From Novosphingobium sp. (GTDB taxonomy: Bacteria; Pseudomonadota; Alphaproteobacteria; Sphingomonadales; Sphingomonadaceae), in assembly GCF_027489515.1 (NCBI RefSeq), contig NZ_JAIXZS010000058.1, positions 30,047 to 94,046 on the forward strand: a DNA stretch of 64,000 nt, written 5' to 3'. The translations under genes and the position numbers were made by a program. How positions within the stretch are numbered: position 1 is the stretch's first letter; the number at the start of each line of letters is the position of its first letter. The notes below the pieces were generated by a model. The model was given only the letters and a program-made list of their open reading frames with translations, made no database searches and had not been told where the DNA came from. Positions 8,909-17,573 of this stretch are shown here, in pieces.

Positions 8909-9580
8909 CTATGGCCTTGCGGCTTCTCCATCAATCGAAACCGACAGTTTGACGTCGCCGAATCCGGCCACCTGCAAGGGGATAGCAAGATTCTGACGAA
9001 TGGCGTCTTTCGCCGCGGAACGGGCCAATCCCAGGAGGACCGGATTGGCTGCCTGCTGCACCGCAAGTTGTTCGGCGAGCTTGGTGTTGTCCCGTGTCAG
9101 CTTGTCCTGCGCGGCGCGTGTGATCCAAACGCCTTCCCTCAGATACTGCGCGCGCGCTTCGTCGAGGTTCGGGCGCGTGACTTCGAGAGCGGGCAAGCGC
9201 ACGGTCAGGGTCTTGCTTGCAGCGTCCCATCTCATGCGGTCCCGGCCAACTCTGCCAAGGTCTATAGCGTAATCCACGCGTGCCGGGATGACGGCAACCT
9301 GTCGCGATGTGACGAGCCCAAACAACCGGCTATCATCGCTGGCGACAACCGGCGCGAGTTCGGCGCTGAACACAGTCAGGCGATCCTGCTTGTCGAATGC
9401 GACCAGGCTCGTCGCAAGCGGATCGCCGATCGGTTCCGGTCGCCAGATCAGCCAAGCCAGCCAGACCGCGATGGCGGCCGCGCCAAGGAACAGCAGCCAA
9501 GGCAAAACCGCCAGTTGTCGACGAACCGGTTGCACCTGTGCCGACGGCAGGGGCGACGGGGTCAGGCGATCAAGGTCCAT
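8909..9580 (-). CDS. DUF4230 domain-containing membrane-anchored protein
   Basis: The 223-residue protein has a short cytoplasmic N-terminus, one membrane helix at about residues 25-46, and an extracytoplasmic domain matching DUF4230. That domain contains VDYAIDLGRV followed by a segment with the pattern of a calculated beta-rich fold, then a long helical region ending in a basic, amphipathic helix. The family has no assigned function. Its start overlaps the end of the metallo-hydrolase gene by 19 bases, so the two are co-transcribed. Confidence 0.8.
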   Translation of the reverse strand: MDLDRLTPSPLPSAQVQPVRRQLAVLPWLLFLGAAAIAVWLAWLIWRPEPIGDPLATSLVAFDKQDRLTVFSAELAPVVASDDSRLFGLVTSRQVAVIPARVDYAIDLGRVGRDRMRWDAASKTLTVRLPALEVTRPNLDEARAQYLREGVWITRAAQDKLTRDNTKLAEQLAVQQAANPVLLGLARSAAKDAIRQNLAIPLQVAGFGDVKLSVSIDGEAARP

Positions 9581-10521
9581 TGCAGCTCCGGCGCCTCGGG
9601 CCCGCGGGCGATGCGGCCTTGCGTTTCGAGATCGATGAGGTGCGCAAGCACGGAACGGCCCGCCGCACCATTCAGGCGCGGATCGAGGCCCTTGTACATC
9701 TGGGCGACCATTTCCGGGATGGTGAAAGATGCCTCGCCAAGCAGGCGCAGGATCTGCGCTTCACGCTGGCGCCGGTGTCCGATCATCCCGCGCACGAGCT
9801 GCTGGGGCTTTGTGACGGCAGGGCCATGCGCCGGATAGTAGACCTGATCCGCACGGCTTTGGAGTTTCTGCAGCGAAAGCATATAGGCGCTCATGTCGCC
9901 GTCTGGTGGGGACACGACAGTCGTCGACCAGCCCATGACATGGTCGCCTGTGAACAAGGCGCCGGTTTCCAGCAAGGCAAAGCACAGGTGATTGCTGGTG
10001 TGGCCAGGGGTTGAAATCGCCTCGAGCGTCCAGCCATCGCCGGCAATCCGCTCCCCGTCCGCAAGAACCCGGTCGGGTTTATAGAGCGGATCAAATTCAG
10101 CATCGGCCCTGACACCGATACCGGCGCCGCTGTCATCGATGGCAAGCGCAGCGCAACCGATGACTGGCGCGCCCGTCGCAGCCTGCAAAGGCACCGCAGC
10201 AGGACTGTGATCGCGGTGGGTATGGGTGCACATTATCGCAACCAGCCGCTGACCCTCGATAGCCTTGAGGATTGCATCGACATGCCCGTCGCCGTTCGTG
10301 TCCGCGTGACCGGGGACTCCCGAGCCGGCGGGGCCAGGATCGATAACCGCGACATCTTGTCCGTTGCCCACCAGATAGGTCTGGGTGCCGTTGAACGTGA
10401 AGGGGGAAGGGTTCGGAGCGAGCACGCGACGCACCAGCGGTTCGACCAGCACCGCAAGGCCGGTATTCCATTCGGACCGATCGGGTATCGAGACGCCCGG
10501 CGCAGGAGAGGTAGAAGCCAT
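9562..10521 (-). CDS. MBL-fold metallo-hydrolase (LACTB2-like)
   Basis: This 319-residue enzyme has the metallo-beta-lactamase fold with all zinc ligands visible: THTHRDH (His100, His102, Asp104, His105), PGHTSNH (His174), TGDH (Asp193) and PAHGP (His232). After the catalytic domain there is a winged-helix-like C-terminal segment of the kind found in LACTB2/glyoxalase-II-like hydrolases. The substrate is unknown; thioesters or nucleic acid are both known in the family. It is the first gene of the pair with DUF4230, and the RcdA-like gene lies just upstream on the same strand. Confidence 0.9.
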   Translation of the reverse strand: MASTSPAPGVSIPDRSEWNTGLAVLVEPLVRRVLAPNPSPFTFNGTQTYLVGNGQDVAVIDPGPAGSGVPGHADTNGDGHVDAILKAIEGQRLVAIMCTHTHRDHSPAAVPLQAATGAPVIGCAALAIDDSGAGIGVRADAEFDPLYKPDRVLADGERIAGDGWTLEAISTPGHTSNHLCFALLETGALFTGDHVMGWSTTVVSPPDGDMSAYMLSLQKLQSRADQVYYPAHGPAVTKPQQLVRGMIGHRRQREAQILRLLGEASFTIPEMVAQMYKGLDPRLNGAAGRSVLAHLIDLETQGRIARGPEAPELQWTLIA

Positions 10522-10587
10522 GCATGCCGTATGGGGATTTTCGGGCAGCCGCGCAACGCTGCGTGGCTTGATCGGTATTACCGAGGG

Positions 10588-11082
10588 TTACATTGGAGCC
10601 GGGATTGCGGCTGCCAGTCGCTGGCGCAAGCGCTCGATCGCGCTTGCGGACGTTGACTGGTCGCCCCGCCAGGCACGTTCGAGCCGCTGGATGCGAGCAT
10701 AGAGCCGTTCGCTTTCATGCACGCAGCGCTGGGCCTCGGCAGGCAGGCTCTGCACCTGCACTGGATCGCTGAGGGGGAAATTCGCGATCAGCCGCCCGTG
10801 CCGGCGTAGCTGCAATTCGCTGAGTTCGCCGGCAAAATAGGCCCGATGATTGAGCAACCATGCGAGGCAATGCATGATCCGGGTCGTCGTACGCAATGCC
10901 TCGCAGCTTACTTGCACATGCGCCAGATCAGCGTCGGGATCGTCGTTTGCCCCTACCAGCGCGCGTCTGTCATGCCCTTGCCGGAGCCGGTCGAACACCG
11001 CGCGTACCTCCTCCGCGAGCACGAGTGCCTCGGCGTAGAGCGCTTCGATGATGCGCGGGTTGAGGTCGGGCATGAGTGCCAT
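10588..11082 (-). CDS. DUF1465 protein, homologue of the CtrA-degradation adaptor RcdA
   Basis: The 164-residue helical protein matches DUF1465, whose founding member is Caulobacter RcdA, an adaptor that helps deliver the master regulator CtrA to ClpXP at the pole. The best-conserved stretch is TTRIMHCLAWLLNHRA, followed by a GEL motif, as in RcdA. The C-terminus is charged and probably disordered, again as in RcdA. Two in-frame ATGs (11082 and 11073) are possible starts. Whether it has kept the adaptor function in sphingomonads is an inference. It lies next to a DUF465 gene on the same strand. Confidence 0.82.
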   Translation of the reverse strand: MALMPDLNPRIIEALYAEALVLAEEVRAVFDRLRQGHDRRALVGANDDPDADLAHVQVSCEALRTTTRIMHCLAWLLNHRAYFAGELSELQLRRHGRLIANFPLSDPVQVQSLPAEAQRCVHESERLYARIQRLERAWRGDQSTSASAIERLRQRLAAAIPAPM

Positions 11083-11220
11083 GGAACGCGCTTAAGCCCA
11101 TCGCGCCCCACCCTTCAACTCATGCCCTATGGCGCATTCACCACGTTTTGAAACTGTGCCGGAACGATACGCCTAACCCCGTTCGGCGGGGGTTGCTCGC
11201 GCGCAGCCAAGAATCTGTAA

Positions 11221-11418
11221 TCACGCAATAATGTCGGGAATCAGATAATCCTCCAGCAAGGCGATCTGGTCCTTCAGCCGCAACTTCCTTTTCTTGAGGC
11301 GGGCTACTTGCAATTGATCATGGGCACCGGTGCCTGACAGGGCATCGATGGCCGCGTCGAGGTCGCGATGCTCGATACGCAGCATTTCGAGCCGCTTGCG
11401 CATTTCGTCTTCGGTCAA
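11221..11418 (-). CDS. DUF465 (YdcH-like) small helical protein
   Basis: This is a 65-residue coiled-coil-like protein of the DUF465/YdcH family, seen from the LRIEHRDLDAAIDAL heptad region, the basic LKKRKLRLKDQI stretch and the short C-terminus. The function of the family is unknown. I chose the TTG at 11418 because AGGAG lies eight bases upstream; the ATG at 11403 would leave the ribosome site 23 bases away, and the open frame further upstream (to 11622) does not resemble the family. A second DUF465 gene is divergent from it at 11716. Confidence 0.8.
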   Translation of the reverse strand: MTEDEMRKRLEMLRIEHRDLDAAIDALSGTGAHDQLQVARLKKRKLRLKDQIALLEDYLIPDIIA

Positions 11419-11715
11419 CCGCGCCACTCCTAGATATTGTCTCGCACGCCGTGGTCCTCTTCCGCCGTCTGGCGCGATTGCAGGCCACCACGTGTTAACG
11501 CTTCTCTGCAACCGGATACGCACAAACGCGCGTGTTGGACATCCCGGCGCAGAGAGGCTTGCAAGATACGGTGATTGTGGGACCATGACAACGCGCCCGC
11601 TCGGACGAGTCGAGGCCGACACGTCCTTGCCGGCGCGAAACTTCGGCTCCTATTCTCCGGCAGCGATCCTGCCGCCGGGATGAGGCGAAGCTGGTGTCCT
11701 TGAGGAGGTTGCCGC

Positions 11716-11883
11716 ATGGAACTGTCGCATATCAGCGCTCTCGAATCCAAGCATGCAGGTCTTGAACGGCGCATCGCCGAAGAACAGGGCCGTCCGTCGC
11801 CCAACGATGCCCTGCTGAAGGAACTCAAGCGCCGAAAGCTGCGAATCAAAGAAGAGTTGGCCCAGGTGCAGCAGGTGCATTGA
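11716..11883 (+). CDS. DUF465 (YdcH-like) small protein
   Basis: This 55-codon gene starts at an ATG with a strong GAGGAGG ribosome site and ends at TGA 11881-11883. The product begins MELSHISALESKHAGLE and has a basic KRRKLRIKEEL stretch, aligning with the other DUF465 protein encoded divergently at 11221-11418. It should form a short helical hairpin. It is short enough to be missed by length-filtered gene calling. No function is known. Between the two genes are 297 bases that contain their promoters and no other gene I can support. Confidence 0.85.
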   Translation: MELSHISALESKHAGLERRIAEEQGRPSPNDALLKELKRRKLRIKEELAQVQQVH

Positions 11884-12072
11884 CCTACCTGCTCTTTTAG
11901 TCGGCGGCGGGCAGCCCGAGCATTTGGCAGGCCCGCCGCACCGCAGTGTGGCTTTGCGTTGACGCCACCTGTGGCCAATACCGCCACCGCTTCCCGTCAA
12001 TCGGATACGAATTCATGAACGCCAGCGGCGCTGCAGTTTGCAAACTGCCTGGTCTGCGCTAGGCCTTCTCTC

Positions 12073-14346
12073 ATGATCACCGCTGCCGCCGCTGCCCGCG
12101 CGATCCTGACATCGCTTCACGAGGTCATGGCATCCCGCGCCGGTGCCCAGGCAAAGCTCAACCAGATCGTTGATATCATTGGCGACAAGCTGAACAGCGA
12201 GGTCTGTTCGATCTACCTGTTGCGCGAAGGCATGCTCGAGCTGTTCGCCACCCGCGGCCTGAATCAGGCGGCGGTCCATGTGACCCGCATGGCTGTGGGC
12301 GAAGGCCTGGTCGGCACCATTGCCGCGAATATCGAGACGCTCAATCTGGCTGAAGCGGCAGCGCATCCGGACTTCGCATTCTTTCCGGAAACGGGGGAAG
12401 AACGCTTCCATTCCTTTGCCGGTGTGCCGATCGTCCGGCGCGCGCGTGCGGTTGGCGTGCTGGGCGTGCAGCATGTCGAACCGCGGCGCTATGAAGAAGT
12501 TGAAATCGAGGCGCTTCAGACCGTTGCGATGGTGCTGTCCGAGCTCATCGCCAACGCCGATCTGATCGACGAAGAGGATGCGCTCGGGGCCGATGCGCAC
12601 CTCACAGGGCATGAGCGCATTCCGGGACTTACGCTGGTCAAGGGACTCGCCAGCGGTATTGCCGTCTTTCACCAGCCCCGCGTGACGATCGAACATGTCG
12701 TTGCTGAAGACACTGAGGCTGAGCGTCAGCGGGTCTATCTCGCGTTTGACAAGATGCGCGAGCAGATCGACCGGATGGCAAGCCAGGCCGAGTTCGGCAT
12801 GGGCGGCGAACACGAGGAGGTCCTCGAGACCTACCGCATGTTTGCCTACGATGAGGGATGGAGCCGCCGGATCAACGAAGCAATTGATTCGGGCCTTACT
12901 GCTGAGGCGGCGATCGAGCGGGTCCAGCAACGAACCCGCATGCGCATGCGGCAGATCGACGATCCGCTGCTGGCCGATCGCATGCACGACCTCGAAGACC
13001 TTTCCAACCGCTTGCTCCGTATCGTTTCCGGGCAGCTGGGAACGGCAGCCAGCCTGGGGCTTAAAGGCGATGCCATCCTCATTGCGCGCAACCTTGGTCC
13101 CGCCGAACTGCTGGAATATGATCGGCGCCGGCTGAAGGGCGTGATCCTGGAGGAAGGATCGCTCACAGCCCACGTAGTCATCGTCGCACGCGCGATGGGG
13201 ATCCCTGTTGTCGGGCGCATTCGCGGGTTGCGCGCAAAGGTTCGCGAGGGCGACCAGTTGTTGCTCGATGGCGACCAGGGTGTCGTTGATGTCAGACCAG
13301 CCCCCACGCTTGTGGAGGCGTTCGAGGCCCGCTTTGCGCGAAATCGCGAACGGCAGGCGCTTTACGCGGCCATGCGTGATGTCGAGCCCATTTCGGCCGA
13401 TGGTCAGCGCGTGCGAGTGATGATCAACGCGGGTCTGCGCGATGACATGCCGATGCTCAACCTGACCGGTGCGGATGGCATCGGACTGTTCCGCACCGAG
13501 TTCCAGTTTCTGGTTTCTGCAACGCTTCCCGCTCGTGAGCGTCAGACACGGCTTTATCGCGATGTGCTGGACGCCGCCGGCGATCGTCCGGTCGTGTTCC
13601 GCACGGTGGATATCGGTGGCGACAAGGTTCTGCCCTACCTGCGCCATAACGACGGTGAGACCGAAGAGAACCCCGCCATGGGCTGGCGCGCATTGCGGGT
13701 GGCCCTTGAGCGGGACGGTCTCCTCAAGGTGCAGGCTCGGGCGCTGCTCGAAGCCGCGGGTGGACGTACACTCAATGTGATGTTCCCCATGGTCACGGAA
13801 CCCTGGGAATTCGATGCGGCCCGGGCCGTATTCGAAAGCCAGCTCGCGTTTCTCAAGCAGCAGAAGAAGCTTTTGCCTGATGCGATTCGCTACGGCGCCA
13901 TGCTTGAGGTGCCGGCGCTTGCCGAATGTCTCGATATCCTGGCCCCGCGCTTGTCATTCCTCTCCATCGGGACGAATGACCTGACGCAGTTCCTCTTTGC
14001 TGCCGATCGCGCCAACCCAAAACTGGCTGAGCGGTATGATTGGCTATCTCCGGCAATCCTTCGCTTTTTGCGCCGTGTTGTGCTGGCGGTTGCACCCTCG
14101 GGCACCGATGTCACGGTGTGCGGGGAGATGGGCGGTCGGCGGCTGGAGGCGCTGGCTTTGCTCGGTATCGGCATCACCCGGCTGTCGATTACCCCTGCGG
14201 CGGTCGGTCCGATCAAGGAGCTTGTCCGCAAGGTTGAGCTTCCTGCCATTCAGGCCGCAATGGCCGGCTGGCTTGCGCAGCCCCCTGCCGATCTGCGCGC
14301 AGAGATTGCTGCCTGGGCGACCGCGCATGGCATTGACTATGATTGA
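12073..14346 (+). CDS. ptsP: PTS-Ntr phosphotransferase EI (PtsP)
   Basis: PtsP is enzyme I of the nitrogen-related phosphotransferase system: it takes phosphate from PEP and passes it to NPr and then EIIA-Ntr, a regulatory rather than sugar-transporting relay. The 757-residue protein has an N-terminal GAF domain (about 1-165), the EI N-terminal HPr-binding region, the phosphorylated His367 in GSLTAHVVI, and the C-terminal PEP-binding barrel with GLFRTEF, IGTNDLTQF and the catalytic Cys in VCGEMGG. The GAF domain is where glutamine senses the system in other proteobacteria. ptsO and ptsN are not in the window. Confidence 0.96.
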   Translation: MITAAAAARAILTSLHEVMASRAGAQAKLNQIVDIIGDKLNSEVCSIYLLREGMLELFATRGLNQAAVHVTRMAVGEGLVGTIAANIETLNLAEAAAHPDFAFFPETGEERFHSFAGVPIVRRARAVGVLGVQHVEPRRYEEVEIEALQTVAMVLSELIANADLIDEEDALGADAHLTGHERIPGLTLVKGLASGIAVFHQPRVTIEHVVAEDTEAERQRVYLAFDKMREQIDRMASQAEFGMGGEHEEVLETYRMFAYDEGWSRRINEAIDSGLTAEAAIERVQQRTRMRMRQIDDPLLADRMHDLEDLSNRLLRIVSGQLGTAASLGLKGDAILIARNLGPAELLEYDRRRLKGVILEEGSLTAHVVIVARAMGIPVVGRIRGLRAKVREGDQLLLDGDQGVVDVRPAPTLVEAFEARFARNRERQALYAAMRDVEPISADGQRVRVMINAGLRDDMPMLNLTGADGIGLFRTEFQFLVSATLPARERQTRLYRDVLDAAGDRPVVFRTVDIGGDKVLPYLRHNDGETEENPAMGWRALRVALERDGLLKVQARALLEAAGGRTLNVMFPMVTEPWEFDAARAVFESQLAFLKQQKKLLPDAIRYGAMLEVPALAECLDILAPRLSFLSIGTNDLTQFLFAADRANPKLAERYDWLSPAILRFLRRVVLAVAPSGTDVTVCGEMGGRRLEALALLGIGITRLSITPAAVGPIKELVRKVELPAIQAAMAGWLAQPPADLRAEIAAWATAHGIDYD

Positions 14347-14465
14347 ACTCGTCGCAGCATAGCGTCGGATCATACCGCTGCGGACTCAAAATCATTGACT
14401 TTCTTGGCCGGTACATGCTGCCTCTCCCCGGGCTCGCACTCAGATAGAGAATACCCGGAACAACA

Positions 14466-15419
14466 ATGAACGACGGGAGTTACGCCGTGGCCAAGGGCGG
14501 CGACCGCAATCTGGTCCCTGCTGACCACTCGCACGCTTCGGAGAGTTCCGAAGTCGAGTCTGTTTTGCCGATCGGTACCGATGCACCTGCTAGCGTATCG
14601 CTCCGGCTCGCGGCGGCTCGTCAGGCGCTAGGGCTTAGTGTGGCTGAAGTGGCATTGCGCACGCGCGTCACGCTGCGTCATATCGAGGCTCTGGAGGCAG
14701 GGGATTACGGTGCGATGCCCGGGCGGCCTTACGCAATCGGCTTCGCAAAGGCCTATGCGCGGGCTGTAGGCCTGCCGGATACAGAGATTGCTGATGCAGT
14801 CCGGGCAGAGCTTCAGGGCAATGCACCTCGCGTTGAGCCGCGTATGCTCAACCAGTTCGAGGTAGGTGATCCTGCCAAAACCCCTTCACGGCTTGTCGGC
14901 TGGCTTGCGCTGCTGCTTGTCGGCGCGATTCTCGCCTTGGGAGGCGTGTTCTGGCGCAGCTATTATGCGCCGGCCGTGGCCCTGCCTTCGTTGGTGCGCG
15001 AGCCCGAGCAGTTGCCGGTCGGTACACCGCCCACCAAAGTAGCTGCACCTCAGGCAGTTGCTTCTCGGGTGCCCGAAAATGGTCCCGTGATCTTCACCGC
15101 GCTGGAAGAGGGCATCTGGGTCAAGTTCTACGATGGGCAAGGCAAGCAGTTGATGCAGAAGCAGCTTGCCAAGGGTGAAAGCTACACCGTGCCTGCTGAC
15201 GCTGCCGAGCCGAGGCTTTGGACAGGCCGGCCGGACGCCCTTTCGATCACGATTGGCGGCCAAGCGATCCCTCGGCTGTCAGATGCCGAGAAGGTCATCA
15301 AGGACGTGGCCGTTGATGCAGCCAGCTTGCGCGCTCGCCCGGCTTCGCCCCAGCCATCTCCCGATGCAGGTGCTTCGCCAACCGGTCGCAGTGCGTCGAG
15401 CAGCAGTGGCAATCTGTGA
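14466..15419 (+). CDS. RodZ-like helix-turn-helix membrane protein
   Basis: The 317-residue protein has the RodZ architecture: an N-terminal Cro-like helix-turn-helix (about residues 45-110, with LRLAAARQALGLSVAEVA and RHIEALEAGDY), one membrane helix (about 140-162) and a periplasmic C-terminal domain like DUF4115. RodZ links MreB filaments to the elongation machinery of cell-wall synthesis. The periplasmic part ends in a Ser/Pro/Ala-rich tail. It is followed after 96 bases by cpoB on the same strand. Proteins of this type are divergent in sequence, so I give no gene symbol. Confidence 0.83.
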   Translation: MNDGSYAVAKGGDRNLVPADHSHASESSEVESVLPIGTDAPASVSLRLAAARQALGLSVAEVALRTRVTLRHIEALEAGDYGAMPGRPYAIGFAKAYARAVGLPDTEIADAVRAELQGNAPRVEPRMLNQFEVGDPAKTPSRLVGWLALLLVGAILALGGVFWRSYYAPAVALPSLVREPEQLPVGTPPTKVAAPQAVASRVPENGPVIFTALEEGIWVKFYDGQGKQLMQKQLAKGESYTVPADAAEPRLWTGRPDALSITIGGQAIPRLSDAEKVIKDVAVDAASLRARPASPQPSPDAGASPTGRSASSSSGNL

Positions 15420-15515
15420 GAAACCCGACAATTGGCGAATGAATTCTCGTCCTGATGCTTGCACGCGCACCGCAACGCAGCGCATGGAAGGCGCGATAAT
15501 CCGACGGGAGTGACA

Positions 15516-16511
15516 ATGAAGATCATGATCGGCTCTGGCCGTACAGGTTCGGCGATGGTCCTCGCCCTGGCGGCCTTCTCGGCAACCTTGACCCCCTTGG
15601 GGCAACACTCTGCCGCGCAAGCGCAAGCAGCATCTGAGAGCACCGACGTTCGGCTGCGGCGAATCGAGGCGGAGTTACGGGCCGTTCAGCGCAAGGTCTT
15701 CCCCGACGGTGCCGGCAAGACTTTCGGCCCTGACATTACGGCGCCCGCAAGTGGCACAATCCCGCCCGTGCCGACGCCTACTGCGGTCACCGATCTCCTC
15801 ACGCGCATGGACGCTGTTGAAGCGCAGCTTCAGCGGTTGACAGCTGCAAGCGAGGAAAACCAGAATCACGTCGCCAAGCTTGAAGCCCGCCTCGCGGCGT
15901 TGGAGGCGGCTGGCTCTTCGGCGCCAACAGCAGGTTCGACCGCTGCCCAACAGCCTTTGACAAATCCGGCCCCTTCCACACCGTCGCCTTCTGCTGAAGC
16001 GGTGACACCACCCAAGCCCGCTTCGAAACCGACGACGACGACGAAACCTGATGTTGTGAAGGCCGAAGCATCTCCCGACCGCGTGGCCGCAGTGATGGCT
16101 ATCCAGAAGCCTTCGAGCGACGACAAGGGTGAGGACGAATACACGTACGGCTACCGTCTCTGGGAAGCCAAGTTCTTCCCTGAGGCTCAGCAGCAGCTGC
16201 TGCGCGTGGTCCAGCAATATCCCCGCCACGCCCGCATCAGCTATGCACGCAACCTTTTGGGCCGGGCCTATCTGGATGATGGAAAGCCCGGAACCGCCGC
16301 GCAGTATTTTCTCCAGAACTATCAGGCCGATCGCAAGGGCGATCGTGCAGCGGACAGCTTGCTCTATCTTGGTGTCGCGATGAGCCGCCTGAAGGAAGAG
16401 AAGCGTGCATGTGTCGCGTTTGCAGAGTTTCGCCAGACTTATCCCTCGGAACTGGCAGGGCGCCTGAAGTCGCAATATGAGGCGGCGACCAAGCCGGTGG
16501 CTTGCAATTGA
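15516..16511 (+). CDS. cpoB: Tol-Pal-associated periplasmic protein CpoB/YbgF
   Basis: CpoB (YbgF) coordinates peptidoglycan synthesis with outer-membrane constriction at the division site. The 331-residue protein has a signal peptide ending near AAQAQA (about residue 38), a coiled coil (about 40-130) with LLTRMDAVEAQLQRL, a Pro/Thr-rich linker, and C-terminal tetratricopeptide-like repeats (YTYGYRLWEAKFFPEA onward). The ATG at 15516 follows a GGGAG site. The tolQRAB-pal genes usually beside it are absent here; instead tilS and ftsH follow, an order common in alphaproteobacteria. Confidence 0.87.
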   Translation: MKIMIGSGRTGSAMVLALAAFSATLTPLGQHSAAQAQAASESTDVRLRRIEAELRAVQRKVFPDGAGKTFGPDITAPASGTIPPVPTPTAVTDLLTRMDAVEAQLQRLTAASEENQNHVAKLEARLAALEAAGSSAPTAGSTAAQQPLTNPAPSTPSPSAEAVTPPKPASKPTTTTKPDVVKAEASPDRVAAVMAIQKPSSDDKGEDEYTYGYRLWEAKFFPEAQQQLLRVVQQYPRHARISYARNLLGRAYLDDGKPGTAAQYFLQNYQADRKGDRAADSLLYLGVAMSRLKEEKRACVAFAEFRQTYPSELAGRLKSQYEAATKPVACN

Positions 16512-16518
16512 TAGGGTG

Positions 16519-17481
16519 ATGGAAACCCGCTTCGCGGCGGAGTGGGAGGCGATCTGGCCCGAGCGGAGATCAGTAGGCTTGGCCGTTTCAGGCGGGCCTG
16601 ACAGTCTGGGACTCCTCCTGCTTGCCCGTTCTGCGATCCCGGGCTCTTTCATGGTCGCAACGGTTGACCATGGCTTACGCCCAGAGAGTGCGGCTGAGGC
16701 GCGATATGTCGCCAGTCTGTGTGGCAAGCTTGGCGTCCGGCACGACACATTGACCCTTGAATTATCCCCAGGGCCGGCGTTGCAGGAGCGTGCGCGCAGA
16801 GCTCGGTATGCGGCGCTCGGGCAATGGGCGGTCAAGAACGGCCTGCCGGCCATTGCGACAGCCCATCACGCCGATGATCAGGCCGAAACGCTTCTGATGC
16901 GCCTGTCACGCGGCGCCGGTGTGCGCGGACTTGCGGCTATGCGCGCGCGCTCCCCGCTGCCCGGCCACCCAGAATGCCTGCTGCTGCGTCCATTGCTCGG
17001 CTGGCGCCGTAGCGAACTGGCGGGGATTGTGGCCGAAGCCGGCATCCAGCCCGTGATGGATCCTTCGAACAGCGACCTTCGCTTTGAACGCGCAAGGATG
17101 CGCCAGCAGCTGGGCGCCATCAAGAGTCTCGACCCTTTGGCCGTGGCCGCCAGCGCGCGGCATCTTGCCGAAGCAGAGACCGCCATCACATGGGCGGTGG
17201 AGCACTGCTTTGCCTGCTTCAGGATGGATGATGGTATCGGATACTGGGATCCGGGTGATGTCCCGAAGGTCGTGGCCCTGCGCGTTCTCGAGCGGATTGT
17301 AGGCGAACTTGGTGCCGGAAAGCCACGCGGCAGTGCTATCTCCCGCTGGCATGATCACCTGCGGACAGGCGGGATCGCTACGCTTGCCGGGGTACGTGGT
17401 GACGGGCGAAGGCCAGAATGGCGGTTTGCACGTGCTCCGAACCCGCGAACTTCATCCGATTCCGAGACGGGACGTCTCTAA
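16519..17481 (+). CDS. tilS: tRNA(Ile)-lysidine synthase TilS
   Basis: TilS adds lysine to C34 of the CAU-anticodon isoleucine tRNA, changing it to read AUA. The N-type ATP-pyrophosphatase loop SGGPDS is at residues 24-29, followed by VDHGLR and [12 protein letters not shown], all typical. At 320 residues it is a short form without the extra C-terminal domains of E. coli TilS. I chose the ATG at 16519 (a GTG one codon earlier is equally possible); the open frame extends back into cpoB but that part is not family-like. It starts eight bases after cpoB. Confidence 0.93.
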   Translation: METRFAAEWEAIWPERRSVGLAVSGGPDSLGLLLLARSAIPGSFMVATVDHGLRPESAAEARYVASLCGKLGVRHDTLTLELSPGPALQERARRARYAALGQWAVKNGLPAIATAHHADDQAETLLMRLSRGAGVRGLAAMRARSPLPGHPECLLLRPLLGWRRSELAGIVAEAGIQPVMDPSNSDLRFERARMRQQLGAIKSLDPLAVAASARHLAEAETAITWAVEHCFACFRMDDGIGYWDPGDVPKVVALRVLERIVGELGAGKPRGSAISRWHDHLRTGGIATLAGVRGDGRRPEWRFARAPNPRTSSDSETGRL

Positions 17482-17573
17482 GGGCAAGAAAATCGCACCT
17501 CGGGTTATATTGCCATTCCCCAAGGTCGTCCTACATTGGAGATAGTGACTTACCCCGGATCGAAAGCCGCGCC

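Noticed and set aside
12013..13647. A 544-codon open frame on the minus strand opposite ptsP
   Set aside because: It mirrors the codon positions of ptsP, has no family-like motif and would overlap a certain gene completely. Long antisense frames are usual in GC-rich DNA.
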